A stretch of DNA of 64,000 nt from Helichrysum umbraculigerum. Its lineage: Eukaryota; Streptophyta; Magnoliopsida; Asterales; Asteraceae. The notes below the pieces were generated by a model that searched no databases, was not told the DNA's origin, and was given only the letters and a program-made list of their open reading frames with translations. Shown in pieces: positions 45,141 through 57,242 of the stretch (position 1 is the first letter of the stretch; each line of letters starts with the position of its first letter). Location: the NCBI GenBank assembly GCA_949592205.1, contig CATIUR010000003.1, forward strand, positions 75,482,501-75,546,500, read 5' to 3'. A program made the position numbers and the translations under genes.

Positions 45141-45776
45141 TCATTAAACTTTAAGGGTATTGATGTCTTTTTACTTTGACTTTGTTATTTAGGTAGTCAA
45201 GTTACAAAAAATAAATCAATGTCATAATTTATTGATCTTATTCATTTAATTGTCAAGATTATTTTATTGATCTATTTCTAGAATGACTACATATTTATGA
45301 TTTTCTTTTATATAGATAGAGAGATTTGAAACTGACCCTAAGAATATAATTTACATTAAATTTGTTTTAAATAGGTTAACTATTAGTTCAAAGGACACTA
45401 GTTTTTTACTAATTACAAAGTATTACAGAAACCATCACTAAAATGACTACTAAATATATGTGATAGTACAAACTTTAATAAATAAAAGTTATTTTCAAAT
45501 TTGTTATAGTTACAAAATTATCAGGTAATCTTATAATTTAAGTTTTTTCCATCAAACCCATGTTATCACATTATAATACAAGATTCAATAAATATAGTTT
45601 ATTTCTACATTGATTATGCTTATAAAATGTATTAGATTTTTTATTATTTTATTTTTTATAAAACCCATGTAAACACTAAACACCATTGAATAAGCTAGTA
45701 TGTATTCAATGTTTTAAAAGTTTTAATCCGATCATCACCAGATATGTCCGCATAAAGTTCTAAAATATTATAATCT
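45141..45776. other. AT-rich spacer without a supported gene
   Basis: AT-rich sequence with no coding, RNA or terminal-repeat structure that I could support. Confidence 0.55.
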
Positions 45777-45790
45777 GTATTCTCGAGTTG

Positions 45791-45793
<3 letters not shown>
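45777..45793. repeat. 17-bp direct repeat, left copy
   Basis: GTATTCTCGAGTTGTAA occurs here and again at 61796-61812, bracketing the whole chain of (TA)n-linked elements. Confidence 0.85.

Positions 45794-45841
<48 letters not shown>
45794..45841. repeat. (TA)n microsatellite
   Basis: About 48 bp of pure TA directly abut the left end of TA-1. Similar tracts lie at 48295-48342, 60977-61028 and 61595-61619, each at an element end. Confidence 0.95.
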
Positions 45842-45843
<2 letters not shown>

Positions 45844-46228
45844 ATTGGGATCTAGGGAGAAGGTTTTTTATAGGGAGAAGGTAGAGAAGCAATTTTGGCC
45901 ACAAGATCATTGATTCAAGGGTTCAGATTGGTCAATGGGTTTTATTACAAAAATTGAAGTGTGAGGGGTACTTTGGTCTATTAACTATAACAGAATAAAA
46001 TAGGAAAAGATTTACATTTAATGTAAAAATAAAGCTCGATCATTCAAACAGCAGAATCATAACCGAAATCCTCTTCCTCTTCCATACCCATCGGCGATTA
46101 ACAAATGCTAAACCCTACATTTGATTTCGTTCAAGAAAAATACGGACTGAATCAAGAAGATCGCGCGAAAATTGTGAAGACTTTAGGGTTAGTTGACGGC
46201 CGCATCGTTTTGCATCATTGAAGGAAGA

Positions 46229-46267
46229 TGGTCAAAATTAAAGAATCTAAACGATCGACAATGAAAG
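46229..46267 (+). other. Possible inward-reading first exon at the GGATTGGG end of TA-1
   Basis: ATGGTCAAAATTAAAG begins a short frame (MVKIKESKRSTMK) ending at AAAG followed by GTATAG, a weak donor-like site. It lies about 390 bp inside the terminus, in the position and orientation where TA-2 has a comparable start (60523-60544). Short length makes this tentative. Confidence 0.3.
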
Positions 46268-47690
46268 GTATAGTACCTATTTTCGTTCATGTTGCTGAAT
46301 TTGTTCTCCGAATGGGTGATTCACCATTTATTTTATTTTTTTGGAAAAAAATTGATGAACATTAGTACTTTGCATAAAAATTGGGGGTTTGTTTTCTATC
46401 TATGTAATACCTGTTGAATAGGTTAGTGAGGATGGTAATTTTGATTCTAAAATATCAGTGTTTTGCGTTGAAGGAAGATTATGTTGTTAAGTTTTTTCAG
46501 GCTAAGAAAACTTATAATGATTCGGTTAATAAATGGAAAAAAGTTTTGTACAAGTGATAAAATTGTTGAATCGTAGTTGGAATCTTGGGTTGAGTGATGC
46601 TGGTATGCGTACTTGTAGTATCCAGGTATTAGCCTTGCTTAAAAGACGTTGCAGCGTAACATTGTGTTAGACGAATAGTCGAATCAAAAAATTGATGTTA
46701 TAAAGTTACTAACATAGTTGTTATAAGACGAGTTATGATTATGATATAGGCCCGAATAAGGTTATTTAATTTTGTTGATTCTAAGGGTTAAACAAATCCG
46801 TTAAAAAGCTTTGTGTATTCCGTTTAGTTTGAAACCACTGAATCAAAAATTTCTGTAGATAATCCATGGATCGTATTTGCTTGATGTTCTTATTATAGAT
46901 ATAAACCGAATCAGAGATGAACGGCTGGCGGTCTTTGGCGATTGACGCTGTTTAAGAACTATGCAAGTTTTCGCCTTTTTTTGTTTTACTTGTATTTATT
47001 AGAAAGTACGAATGCAACAGTGATGGAATTTGATGGAATGTGGATATGAGTTTATAATGCTGTTTTAGCATGCAATTTTGAAGAGGAATTAAAGTGGTTA
47101 ATTCCGGTTTAGGATTTTATCTGTTGGCAGGTATTACTGAATCAAACTAAAATTTCCGAAAGATCTAATGTAATAAGACTGAATCGTAATGTTGCAGGAC
47201 TGAATCATTATGTTGAATGTAGTACGCTGTTGTATGATCCAATTTTATTTTAGAAGCTGCCAAGTGTGTTGGGGTGTTTTTCTGTAGTTCGGTTTATAAT
47301 CAAATATCTTTAACACAAGATCAAGTTTTGTGTTCTAATAGTTACAAAAAAATACTGAATCAAAGGGACGTATTACCGAATCAAACATACAAAATTTTTG
47401 AATCACGTTGGTACGTTACTGAATCAGTTTGGTTCGTGTATTTTGTATTGTCACGGTGATGCTTCGCTAAAGAATACAACACGGTGTACACTAGCATGCA
47501 TGTTACTTTATTGTCACGGTGATGCTTCGCTAAAGTGATTGTTAAATAAACGATCAAGTACTTGTAACTACCACAACACATTAATATCGATATCAAAAAT
47601 AGGAAACTAGCACTAGATTTTTGCAACCCCATAATTTACATAATAATAAGATCACCAACACGTTTCCTAAACATATTGAAAATAACTTAC

Positions 47691-47775
47691 TCGCTTCAGA
47701 AGTACTTGCATTATCATCGGATTCATCGGTTGAATACGTATCTATAAATTCCATAACTTGATCGGCATCCGCCAT
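47691..47775 (-). other. Possible first exon of TA-1 gene (MADADQVMEFIDTYST)
   Basis: On the minus strand an ATG at 47775 opens 28 acidic codons, up to a good splice-donor sequence, GTAAGT, at 47690-47685. The N terminus (M-A-D-A-D-Q-V-M-E-F-I-D-T-Y-S-T) aligns with that at 48802 in TA-2 (M-A-N-D-E-A-T-M-E-L-L-D-T-Y-S-T). Both lie about 460-520 bp inside the GTTGGAGG terminus. I do not recognise the family. Confidence 0.45.
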
Positions 47776-48291
47776 TTTGATTCACAGTAAATCAAAAACT
47801 ACTACAAACACTTATGGATTGCTACGATGCTTCGCCACAAGTACTTGTTCAATAGAACTCAATAATTCGATACGGGTATCGTTTGAGAGAATGTTGAGTG
47901 TAGGAAAAATATGAAACGGAATTGAGTAACAAACAAACACGTAATCGTCGACCAAAGTATAATATATGCAGGTTTAATATATGTTTTCCAATGAAGATTA
48001 GAAGATATTCAAACCTCAAAAGCTAAAGGTTTTACCGATGAAGAATTGGAAGCCAAACATAAAATGAAGAAAAAAAGAAATGCAATGATTTTGTAGATTG
48101 TTTCTTAATTTGTGATGCTCAATCGTACCATATAAAAAACGGCCCATAATTATGTTACTAAAAATATGATATATAAAATGAAAGAAGGAAATAACAAAGG
48201 ACTAAAATACCCTTTGACTTGAATTTGAGTTGAATGGCCAGGATTGTTTCTCTCCCTTCTCCATAAAAATTTTCTTCTTTTTAGATCCTCC

Positions 48292-48294
<3 letters not shown>

Positions 48295-48342
<48 letters not shown>
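48295..48342. repeat. (TA)n microsatellite between TA-1 and TA-2
   Basis: A 48-bp TA tract is flanked by inverted copies of GTTGGAGGATCTAAAAAGAA, so TA-1 and TA-2 sit head to head about it, forming a large palindrome. Confidence 0.95.
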
Positions 48343-48345
<3 letters not shown>

Positions 48346-48801
48346 GGAGGATCTAAAAAGAATGATTATTTTGTGGAGAAAAGGGAGAAGGATTTCTGAC
48401 CAATCATTTCATTTTAAGGTCAAAGGGTATATTAGTCATTTCTTATTTTATTATTATATCAATAAATATTAAACATGGTTTCCAAATTGGTGTAACCGTT
48501 TAATTTCTCCACTAAAATAGGAGATATACAACAACAATATAATCCTTATGAAATGCAATCGCAGATTTTAATACTTGTTTAGGGTGGACGCCGTTTGATG
48601 TTGACATTAACGAAGGGTTTGCAATACTTTGATGAATGGTATATTCAATTGATTCTTCTATTTTTTGTATGATATATTGCATCCATTAAAATTTATTTCA
48701 TTCCATTTTTTATTCAATCATCGACATATTGAACGAGTTTTGGGATTCAATTCACCTAAAATCTGTAAAACTCACTAAACGTGAGATACAACGGAAGCGA
48801 G

Positions 48802-48948
48802 ATGGCGAACGATGAAGCTACGATGGAGCTGTTAGATACGTATTCAACAGAAGATCTAAAAAGAAGGATTATAAATGCACTATTATCACAAGATATTTTA
48901 GGTTATGCTACAATAGTCCAGGTTGGTTACCCAACTTTTTATGAACAG
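48802..48948 (+). other. Possible first exon of TA-2 gene (MANDEATMELLDTYST)
   Basis: ATG at 48802 opens exactly 49 codons ending FYEQ at a CAG/GTATGA donor-like site (GT at 48949). The first 16 residues match the TA-1 exon with DTYST identical, and the distance from the terminus is similar. Agreement of position, start and donor in two diverged copies favours a real exon. The protein family is not recognised. Confidence 0.48.
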
Positions 48949-49908
48949 GTATGACATTAACCTCAATTACTCTAAACCATTAAGAATTGTACTCATTTCC
49001 ATACTTCAATAAATTCAATTTAACTCAACGACAAACTTGATGATCTCATTTGACAAAATATGCTTACAAATACATGTGTATGATACAACTGCAATAAACT
49101 AAAACTAAGCGCCATCAATATAAATTAATGAGTTAGATCTCTCTTTCTTTACCTTTCTTCATTTTTGCTTTGAACCGCGACTTTGAAAAAAGCGTCTCCA
49201 CTGTATTTGCAAAGTTCCCAACAGCCATGATTATCAAAAGGAAGCCACAGGTAATTACCTGCCAGATACAATTAAAGGATCCTACTTTACAAAATGATAA
49301 TAACATGACTATATGTCCACAAGATGTTTTCTTTTCTTTTTTTAATCTTTTACCTGCTATTCAGAAATGACACCAACCATAGCAGTTTTTAGTAATAGCA
49401 CACCAACATAACCTTCAAAACCTTGCAAGACGAAAAGCATAGGGCACAACAACCACAATTGACCTTCTACTCCAAACGGTTAGCCCCACACAACGTCCAT
49501 TCTTCTTTCCTACAATAAAGAATATAAAAAACCAGTTGGGTAACGGGTCAAAGTGACTTAACCATACAGCCATTGCCTATTTAGTTACACTACTCAAAAC
49601 ACCCGACTCGAGTACAATGAATCAAACATCGGAATAAGTAGTATGATTCAGATATAACTACAACATGATGCTGCTTTTTTGCTCAACGTTTCATCTACAC
49701 ACTGATTCAGTTTTCCTACTATATTGATTCAACGAAATCTTTGACCTGATTCATTTCATATTCACACTGATTCAGTTTTCCAACAAGAGTGATTCAGTCA
49801 AATCTGTACATTTAAAATCAATTTGCACAGTGATTTTGATGCTCCTATCATAATGATTCATCTAATTCATCCCAGTGATTGGGTATTCATAATATAAAGC
49901 TCCTATCG

Positions 49909-49913
49909 TAATG
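49909..49913. repeat. Target-site duplication TAATG, left copy, of R6
   Basis: TAATG precedes the R6 5' LTR and is repeated at 59719-59723 after its 3' LTR. Confidence 0.95.
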
Positions 49914-52377
49914 TGTAACACCCGCATAATTAGGATAATTAGTTATGCCAAATTGTTTGTAACTAGTTGTAATTAGTATGTAATAGGACTAATTACAGGC
50001 TCTATTAGTATATATATATATAAGGTGATTTATATATATATGTGCATACTTACGCGATTTGGATTAATCGTACGCATTAAGCGGACGGAGTCCGACACAG
50101 TTATTTGGACGTTGGTGACAGAAATTTACTTAAATAATGAGAAAGTATCTTGTTGTATAAAATACGCAACTGAACGGCCATTATTTACATATTATCGCGA
50201 CGACATTTTAAATAATGCAACAAAACGTAATAAACGCGAATTAATAATTTAAATACTTCGACAAATGTTTTTATCATTAATTTCAAGGTATTTTTATTTA
50301 AATACTCCAATTATATTTTAAAAATATAAACTTTTGGTTAAATATTAAAAACAAGTGATTAAACGATTAGGACACGGAGTCAACACTGTATTTTTGGGAG
50401 TATTCCCCCCTCCTCCCTTGATGGATCAGCCATCAACCCCACCTCCACCCCAAATTCCTCTTTCATTTTCATTTTTACCAAACACACACAAACCATAAAC
50501 TCTCTCAACTCAAATCACACCCAAATTTTCGGAATCAAATCTCGACCACGAAAATTACATATTCGGAATCACCATCACGAGTGGAGCAAGAATATCAAGA
50601 CCGTTTTCATCATTTCATCCTCCATCTAGCTCGATTTGCAAAAGTAAGAAATTTCTAAAATCTTAGATCTACTCAATTTGGTGTAATGTTTTGATGTTTT
50701 GATGTGTACACAACATAGTTATAACCTAATACATGAAGAAAACACGTTTTTATAGCTCAAAAATGGGTTAGATTTGCGTTTTTGATCGGAAATGTTCGAA
50801 ACCCGAAAGTTTCTGGGTTGGTGTTCATCATTGCGACATCGTGGGCGACGTCGCACAAATACTCAACGTCGCATATAGCGACGCCAGCCTTTACGTCGCA
50901 TTAATTTGTGAGGTCGCATATAGCGACGCAGACTCTAACGTCGCAGACTCAAACAACGTCGCACTTAGCGACGACCCATATTACGTCGCATTAATTTGCG
51001 AATGTCACACTTAGCGACGTCGTACTCAACGTCGCAATCCTTGCCTGCGACGTCGCACCCAACGTCGCAGAAATCAGAATTTTTAAAGAGATTTTCACTA
51101 AAACTATGTAGAAAATGTGCATTTTTCCCTCCGAGCTGACTCGGCAGCTCGACCCCGACCAGGGGCTCTGCCCCTTGGACCCTGCCAAGGGGTTGCCACC
51201 CCTTGGAATCCCGCAACCAGAGGCGCTGCCCCCGGACCCCCGTCATTTCAGTACAAAATGTTTCAAACGCAATGATAATACTTTGACTATTAGTCACCAA
51301 TGGGCCAAACATGTTTTCTAACAAACGAACAATTACAAACATACGGATAAACACTGGATATACTAGTTGTGTACAACCAAACGAAACGTCTCGTGAGACG
51401 CATACTTACATAACTTCATATGATTAGGCATTTGAAGGTTACGGGTTCGGAGAACCTACTTGCTATAATTACTACTTGCTATTTGCTACAGCTTATTTTA
51501 AGACTCAGGTGAGTCTTACGGCCCCACTTTTACTGTTTTATCGTATTGGGGGAGAAACATGCTACTACTTTTCCTTGAACACAAGTACTAAAACTGTTTA
51601 CTATACCAAACGGAATTGCATGAGTTGTTTACTATTTACAGAAGTCTCTCCATCATATATCGTTAGTTATGGACTTAAGCGCGAACACTAGTTAATGGAT
51701 CCATTAGGGAAATGACCCTCCCCACCCGGGGCAGTAGCGCTGCCACGTACTGATTTACACGTAGAAACGGGTGACTACTTATTCGTTACTGATGCTTGCT
51801 CATTTACGAGCATGTCACGGGAGCAAACTTATTACTTACGGGTTAAGCTTCGATTATGAGCCTCATGGCAACGGTATAAACTTACTTATTTACATTTGCT
51901 GGATTGCAAATACTGGTTTTACGATTGCTGGATTGCAATTGCTGATTTTACGCCTGCGGGCATTACTAATGAAATCTCGTGTTCAAAGCTGATATTACTT
52001 ACAAACCTGTGAGATTCACCAACCTTTGGTTGACACTTTTTAGCATGTTTTCTCAGGTACCCGGATGGAGTAGGATTACTCCAGGATTTAACTAGAGTCA
52101 CATGATTTCAACACAACTGCATTAACGGAGATTCTTAGCATTATCTTTTGTATATTACGATTATGTAATAGAATCTCCCGCTATACGCGTGGACCCTAGG
52201 GGAAACTACATTTTTGTATACGAAAACACTAAGTTTTCAAACATTATATCTATGGAATGTAACTAATTTACAAACGTTGCATATAGATGTCGTTTGCTTT
52301 ATCTTTGTGCTGTGATATTTGATTAGTAACACCCCAAACTATGCTTCCGCAAAACAGTGAATTTCGGGGGTGTTACA
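49914..52377 (+). repeat. R6 5' LTR (2464 bp)
   Basis: TGTAACACCC to GGGGGTGTTACA. It contains a GCGACGT/ACGTCGC palindrome field (about 50835-51070), the GC-rich block (51159-51243) and the GACTCAGGTGAGTC palindrome (51502-51515). Confidence 0.95.
50835..51070. repeat. GCGACGTCGC palindrome field in R6 LTR
   Basis: About fifteen GCGAC or GTCGC words occur in both orientations over 235 bp, several forming complete palindromes such as GCGACGTCGC. The 3' LTR repeats the field at about 58160-58400. Confidence 0.8.
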
Positions 52378-52380
52378 GAT

Positions 52381-52393
52381 TGGTATCAGAGCC
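52381..52393 (+). promoter_or_regulatory. R6 primer-binding site (initiator tRNA-Met)
   Basis: TGGTATCAGAGCC lies three bases after the 5' LTR. Confidence 0.95.
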
Positions 52394-52799
52394 TAAGGTT
52401 ATAGTGAACTAGGTTGCATTTAGTGGGCCTAGATTATGACCATTAGGCAGTATTCCCTTACTAGGCATGATTGGTTCAGGAATTACAGCTACGACTTTAA
52501 TTTAACATAGTCTGATCAACTATGTACAATTAAGGAAAGATGATGTGAGGTCTGAAATGGTTATGTTGAACAGGAATACGTTAGTTGACTCTGACCACGA
52601 GAGAACTTGACCATTACTTGATACGTGCTCGACACTAGGCTGGATATTATATACTTATATATATATTAGCCTCGTCTTACTTACACTCTGCCACATGAAT
52701 GGCAAACACACCACCCAATTTGTCATGCTCTCATCCACAAGGATCTCGAAACCCACAATTATCTTATCCTTCTTTCCTTGTCCTTTTCTTGTCAGCATC

Positions 52800-55700
52800 A
52801 TGCCTCCTCGCCGACAAGTCACCCTCAGTGAAGCCGAAATTGCGGGTCTGATTGCCCGTAGTGTAGCCCAAGCCTTAGCTACCCGAACACCAACTCCTGG
52901 TAGCGAAGATATAGCTAACAATGGACCACAACCCAAACCCTGTTCTTACAAAGACTTCCAGAACTGCAAACCCCTGAACTTTGCAGGTACTGAGGGAGCT
53001 ATCGGTCTAGTACGCTGGATCGAGAAAGTTGAGTCTGTATTTCTGATCTGCAACTGTGCGGAGGGAGACAAGGTTAAGTTCTCCGTTAGTACTTTTACTG
53101 ACACCGCACTCACCTGGTGGAACACTTATGCCCAGACTGTGAGTGTTGCTACTGCTTACCAACTCCTGTGGGAGGAGTTGAAGGAGATGTTGAGGGGCGA
53201 GTACTGCCCCAGGGATGAATTGAAACAGCTGGAAATGGAATTCTGGAACCACAAGATGCAGGGTGATGACATCACCGGATACACCAACCGTTTCCACCAA
53301 CTGGCACTTCTGTGCCCAACCATGGTCGATCCTGAGTACAAGAGGATCGAGAAATTCGTTGATGGACTTCCCGAGAGACTCCAAGACCTGGTGACTTCAT
53401 CCAAACCGGGCACTATTCAGAGCGCCATCCGTATGGCCCATGAACTAATGGCAAATTCTGTCCGCCGTGGCACAACTTCAACCCCATCTGCAAACAACAA
53501 ACGCAAGTGGGAAGGAAACCCCAACTCATCCAACCAAACCTCCAACAAAAAGCCTGAGTTCGTTAAGGCTTATTCATCTGGAACTTCGGAGAAGAAAGGG
53601 TACAGCGGGAGCAGACCCTACTGTCCCAAATGCAACCGCCATCATGACGGTTCTTGCCCTTGCTCCAACTGCAAGCGGTTCGGGCATTTAGCCAAAGATT
53701 GCCGAACCAACATTTCTACCCCCAACACCAATGCACCAAAGGCCTGCTTTGGGTGCGGAAATTCAGGGCATTTCAAGAAAGATTGCCCAAAGCTGAAAAA
53801 TAACAACAATCATGCTCACGGTAGAGCATTCGTTATCAAGACTGGGGAAGCCAGACAAGACCCGAATATCGTGACGGGTACGTTCCTTCTCAACGACCTT
53901 ACTGCTTCTGTATTATTTGATACCGGTGCCGATAGAAGCTTCATTTCTGAGAAATTTAGCCCTTTACTTGATATAACTCCCACTGCCTTAGATACTAAAT
54001 ACATTGCTGAATTAGCTAACGGCAAACTGATTGAGACTGATAGCATCATACACAACTGTACACTTAACCTCACGAATGAAACGTTTCCCATTGATTTAAT
54101 CTCTGTCGAGATCGGCAGCTTCGATATTATTGTCGGTATGGATTGGTTGTCCAAGCACCGAGCTGAAATCATCTGTCATGACAAACTCGTTCGCATACCT
54201 CTTGTCTCCGGTGGAACCTTAGTCCTACAAGGGGAGACCGGCAGACGGAATCTGAATATTGTCTCCTGTCTGAAAACTAGAAAATATCTACGAAAAGGGT
54301 ATCAAGCCATCCTCGCACATGTAACGGAGAAGAAGTCGGAGGAGAAGCGACTTGAGGATGTTCCAATCGTGCGGGATTTCCCGGAAGTCTTTCCTGAAGA
54401 CTTGCCCGGACTTCCGCCACCTAGACAAATCGAATTCCAAATCGAACTTGTGCCAGGAGCTGCACCCGTGGCACGAGCCCCATACCGTTTAGCACCATCC
54501 GAAATGCAGGAGTTGTCTAACCAACTACAGGAACTCCTGGACAGAGGATTTATTCGACCAAGTTCCTCGCCTTGGGGAGCTCCGGTCTTATTCGTGAAAA
54601 AGAAAGATGGATCTTTCCGCATGTGTATCGACCACCGAGAGCTGAATAAGCTAACCATAAAGAATCGGTACCCACTTCCTAGAATCGATGACCTATTTGA
54701 CCAACTCCAGGGATCGAGTGTTTACTCAAAGATTGATCTACGGTCAGGTTATCATCAACTCCGAGTCCGCGACAATGATATTCCAAAGACAGCCTTCCGA
54801 ACTCGTTATGGGCATTACGAATTCCAAGTGATGCCATTCGGGCTGACCAACGCACCGGCCGTATTCATGGACCTTATGAATCGGGTGTGCAAGCCATATC
54901 TTGACAAATTCGTCATCGTGTTCATCGATGATATCCTGATTTACTCTCGCAATGAGCAGGAGCATGCTCAACATCTGAAAACCATTCTAGGACTTCTTAA
55001 ACACGAAGAGTTATATGCCAAATTCTCTAAGTGTGAGTTCTGGATTCGAAAAGTTCAATTCCTCGGGCACGTGATTGATAGCCAAGGAATTCATGTTGAT
55101 CCCGCCAAGATTGAAGCAATCAAGGGCTGGGAGTCACCGACCACTCCAACCGAAGTGAGACAATTCTTAGGTCTTGCTGGTTACTACCGCCGATTCATCG
55201 AAAACTTTTCAAGAATAGCTATTCCCCTAACCTCACTGACTCAGAAAGATAAGAAGTTCGATTGGACCGATAAACAAGAGTCAGCCTTCCAGCTATTGGA
55301 AAACAAACTTTGCAGTGCACCAATCTTGTCCTTACCCGAGGGCACCGACGATTTTGTGGTTTACTGCGACGCTTCACACCAAGGACTTGGTTGTGTGCTA
55401 ATGCAACAGGAAAAAGTCATTGCCTATGCCTCACGACAACTAAAAATCCACGAGAAAAACTATACGACCCACGACCTCGAGTTAGGTGCTGTGGTCTTCG
55501 CATTGAAAATCTGGAGACATTACCTCTACGGCACGAAAAGCACTATCTTTACCGATCACAAAAGTCTCCAACACATATTTGATCAGAAAGATCTAAACAT
55601 GAGGCAACGTCGCTGGGTTGAGTTACTTAGTGACTATGACTGCGAAATCAAATACCATCCGGGCAAGGCTAACGTAGTTGCCGATGCCTTAAGCCGAAAA

Positions 55701-57209
55701 GAACGAGTGAAACCCCTTCGAGTCCGAGCACTTTCTATGACAATTCATAACGAGCTCCCTGCTCAAATCCTTACCGCCCAACTCGAAGCACTCAACGATG
55801 AAAACTTGAAAAATGAAGCCTTGCGAGGCTGAGATAAACAATTCGAAATCAAACCCGATGGAACTTGATACTTCTCTAACCGGGTGTGGTTACCCAAATT
55901 CGGAAACTTGCGAGATTTGGTGATGGCTGAAGCTCACAAATCTCGATACTCTATACATCCTGGTTCTGACAAGATGTATCACGACATCAAAGGGTTGTAT
56001 TGGTGGCCTAACATGAAAGCTGACATTGCCTTGTACGTCAGTAAATGCCTAACCTGTTCCAAAGTCAAGGCCGAACACCAAAGACCCTCGGGGTTGCTCC
56101 AACAACCTGAAATTCCTCAATGGAAATGGGAACAGATTACCATGGACTTCATTACCAAACTATCAAAAACTTCTAGTGGTTGCGATACTATTTGGGTGAT
56201 CGTGGACCGTCTCACGAAATCTGCTCATTTTCTCGCCATCAAGGAAACCGACAAGATGGAGCATCTGACTCGCATCTACGTCAAAGAAATCATCTCGCGA
56301 CACGTTGTACCTATCTCGATCATCTCGGATAGGGACAGCCGTTTTACTTCTAACTTTTGGCAATCACTACAGAAATCTCTGGGTACTCGTCTGGATATGA
56401 GTACTGCTTATCACCCGCAAACCGATGGCCAAAGCGAGCGAACTATTCAAACACTGGAGGATATGCTACGAGCCTGTGTAGTTGACTTCGGTACTTCTTG
56501 GGAAAATCACTTACCGTTGTGCGAGTTCTCGTACAACAACAGTTACCATACCAGCATTAAGGCTGCACCCTTCGAGGCACTTTACGGGCGTAAGTGCCGA
56601 TCGCCTATCTGTTGGACTGAGTTAGGAGAATCCCAACTCACGGGTCCAGAAATCATTCAGGAAACTACTGAGAAAATCATCGGTATTCAAAACCGGCTGA
56701 AAGCCGTACGTGATCGTCAGAAAAGCTATGCTGACGTGAGACGCAAACACCTTGAGTTCCAGGTAGGGGACAAGGTACTTCTCAAAGTGGCACCGTGGAA
56801 AGGTGTCATTCGATTCGGAAAGCGAGGCAAACTAAATCCTAGATACATCGGACCATTCGAAATCCTGGAAAGGATTGGTCCAGTGGCATACCGCCTGCAA
56901 CTTCCTACTGAACTTAGCAGCGTTCACAACACATTCTACATTTCTAACCTGAAGAAATGTCTGTCTGACGAGACACTGATTATACCGCTCGACGAAATCC
57001 AAATCGATGATAAACTTCATTTTGTCGAGGAACCTATGGAAATCATGGACCAAGAGGTCAAGCAATTGAAACATAGTCGTATTCCCATTGTAAAAGTCAG
57101 GTGGAATTCTAGGCGTGGCCCTGAGTTCACCTGGGAACGGGAAGATCAAATGCGACAGAAATACCCACATCTCTTCCCAGATAACGCACCGTCCGTGCAC
57201 TCGAGTTAA
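52800..57209 (+). pseudogene. gag-pol: R6 gag-pol polyprotein, two premature stops in integrase
   Basis: One frame of 1470 codons starts MPPRRQVTL at 52800; the open frame extends upstream to 52695, but MPP matches all related gags. Order: capsid; zinc knuckles at about residues 273-330 (CSNCKRFGHLAKDC, CFGCGNSGHFKKDC); protease DTGA at 374; reverse transcriptase FIDDIL with Asp 710 and 711; RNase H with YCDAS at 855; integrase HHCC with His 1053 and Cys 1083 and 1086; integrase triad Asp 1116, Asp 1177 and Glu 1213 (DD35E); and a chromodomain-like C terminus at about 1412-1461 (VKVRWNSRRGPEFTWERE). Stops at 55830-55832 and 55866-55868 (codons 1011 and 1023) lie where relatives have Trp, each a TGG to TGA change, between RNase H and the zinc domain. 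Capsid, protease, RT and RNase H remain readable; integrase is cut off. Confidence 0.95.
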
Positions 57210-57229
57210 TTTCGGGACGAAATTTCTTT

Positions 57230-57242
57230 AACAAGGGGAGAA
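57230..57242 (+). promoter_or_regulatory. R6 polypurine tract
   Basis: AACAAGGGGAGAA directly precedes the 3' LTR. A TTTCGGGACGAAA palindrome lies just upstream and recurs before the R5 tracts; R3 has a TCTCGGGACGAGA version. Confidence 0.93.

Larger units (their letters stand above)
45842..48294 (-). mobile_element. TA-1: (TA)n-flanked inverted-repeat transposon, minus orientation
   Basis: The plus-strand left end GGATTGGGATCTAGGGAGAA and the complement of the right end (GTTGGAGGATCTAAAAAGAA) are imperfect inverted repeats that continue for about 100 bp (GGAGAAGG, TTTTTAT and GGCCA blocks). The neighbour TA-2 has the same two distinct ends in the opposite orientation. Inside, a short first-exon-like segment (47691-47775, minus) starts MADADQVMEFIDTYST. 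GAATCA/TGATTC words are frequent. The element is about 2.45 kb with no recognisable transposase, so it is probably a deletion derivative. Confidence 0.72.

Noticed and set aside
45842..48294. TA-1 as a Stowaway/mariner element because of flanking TA
   Set aside because: The ends do not begin CTCCCTCCGT and the TA tract is a long microsatellite, so a TA duplication cannot be shown.
52695..52799. Upstream start for R6 Gag (35 extra residues)
   Set aside because: The related gags all start MPP, and the extra codons are untranslated leader without matching residues in R2.
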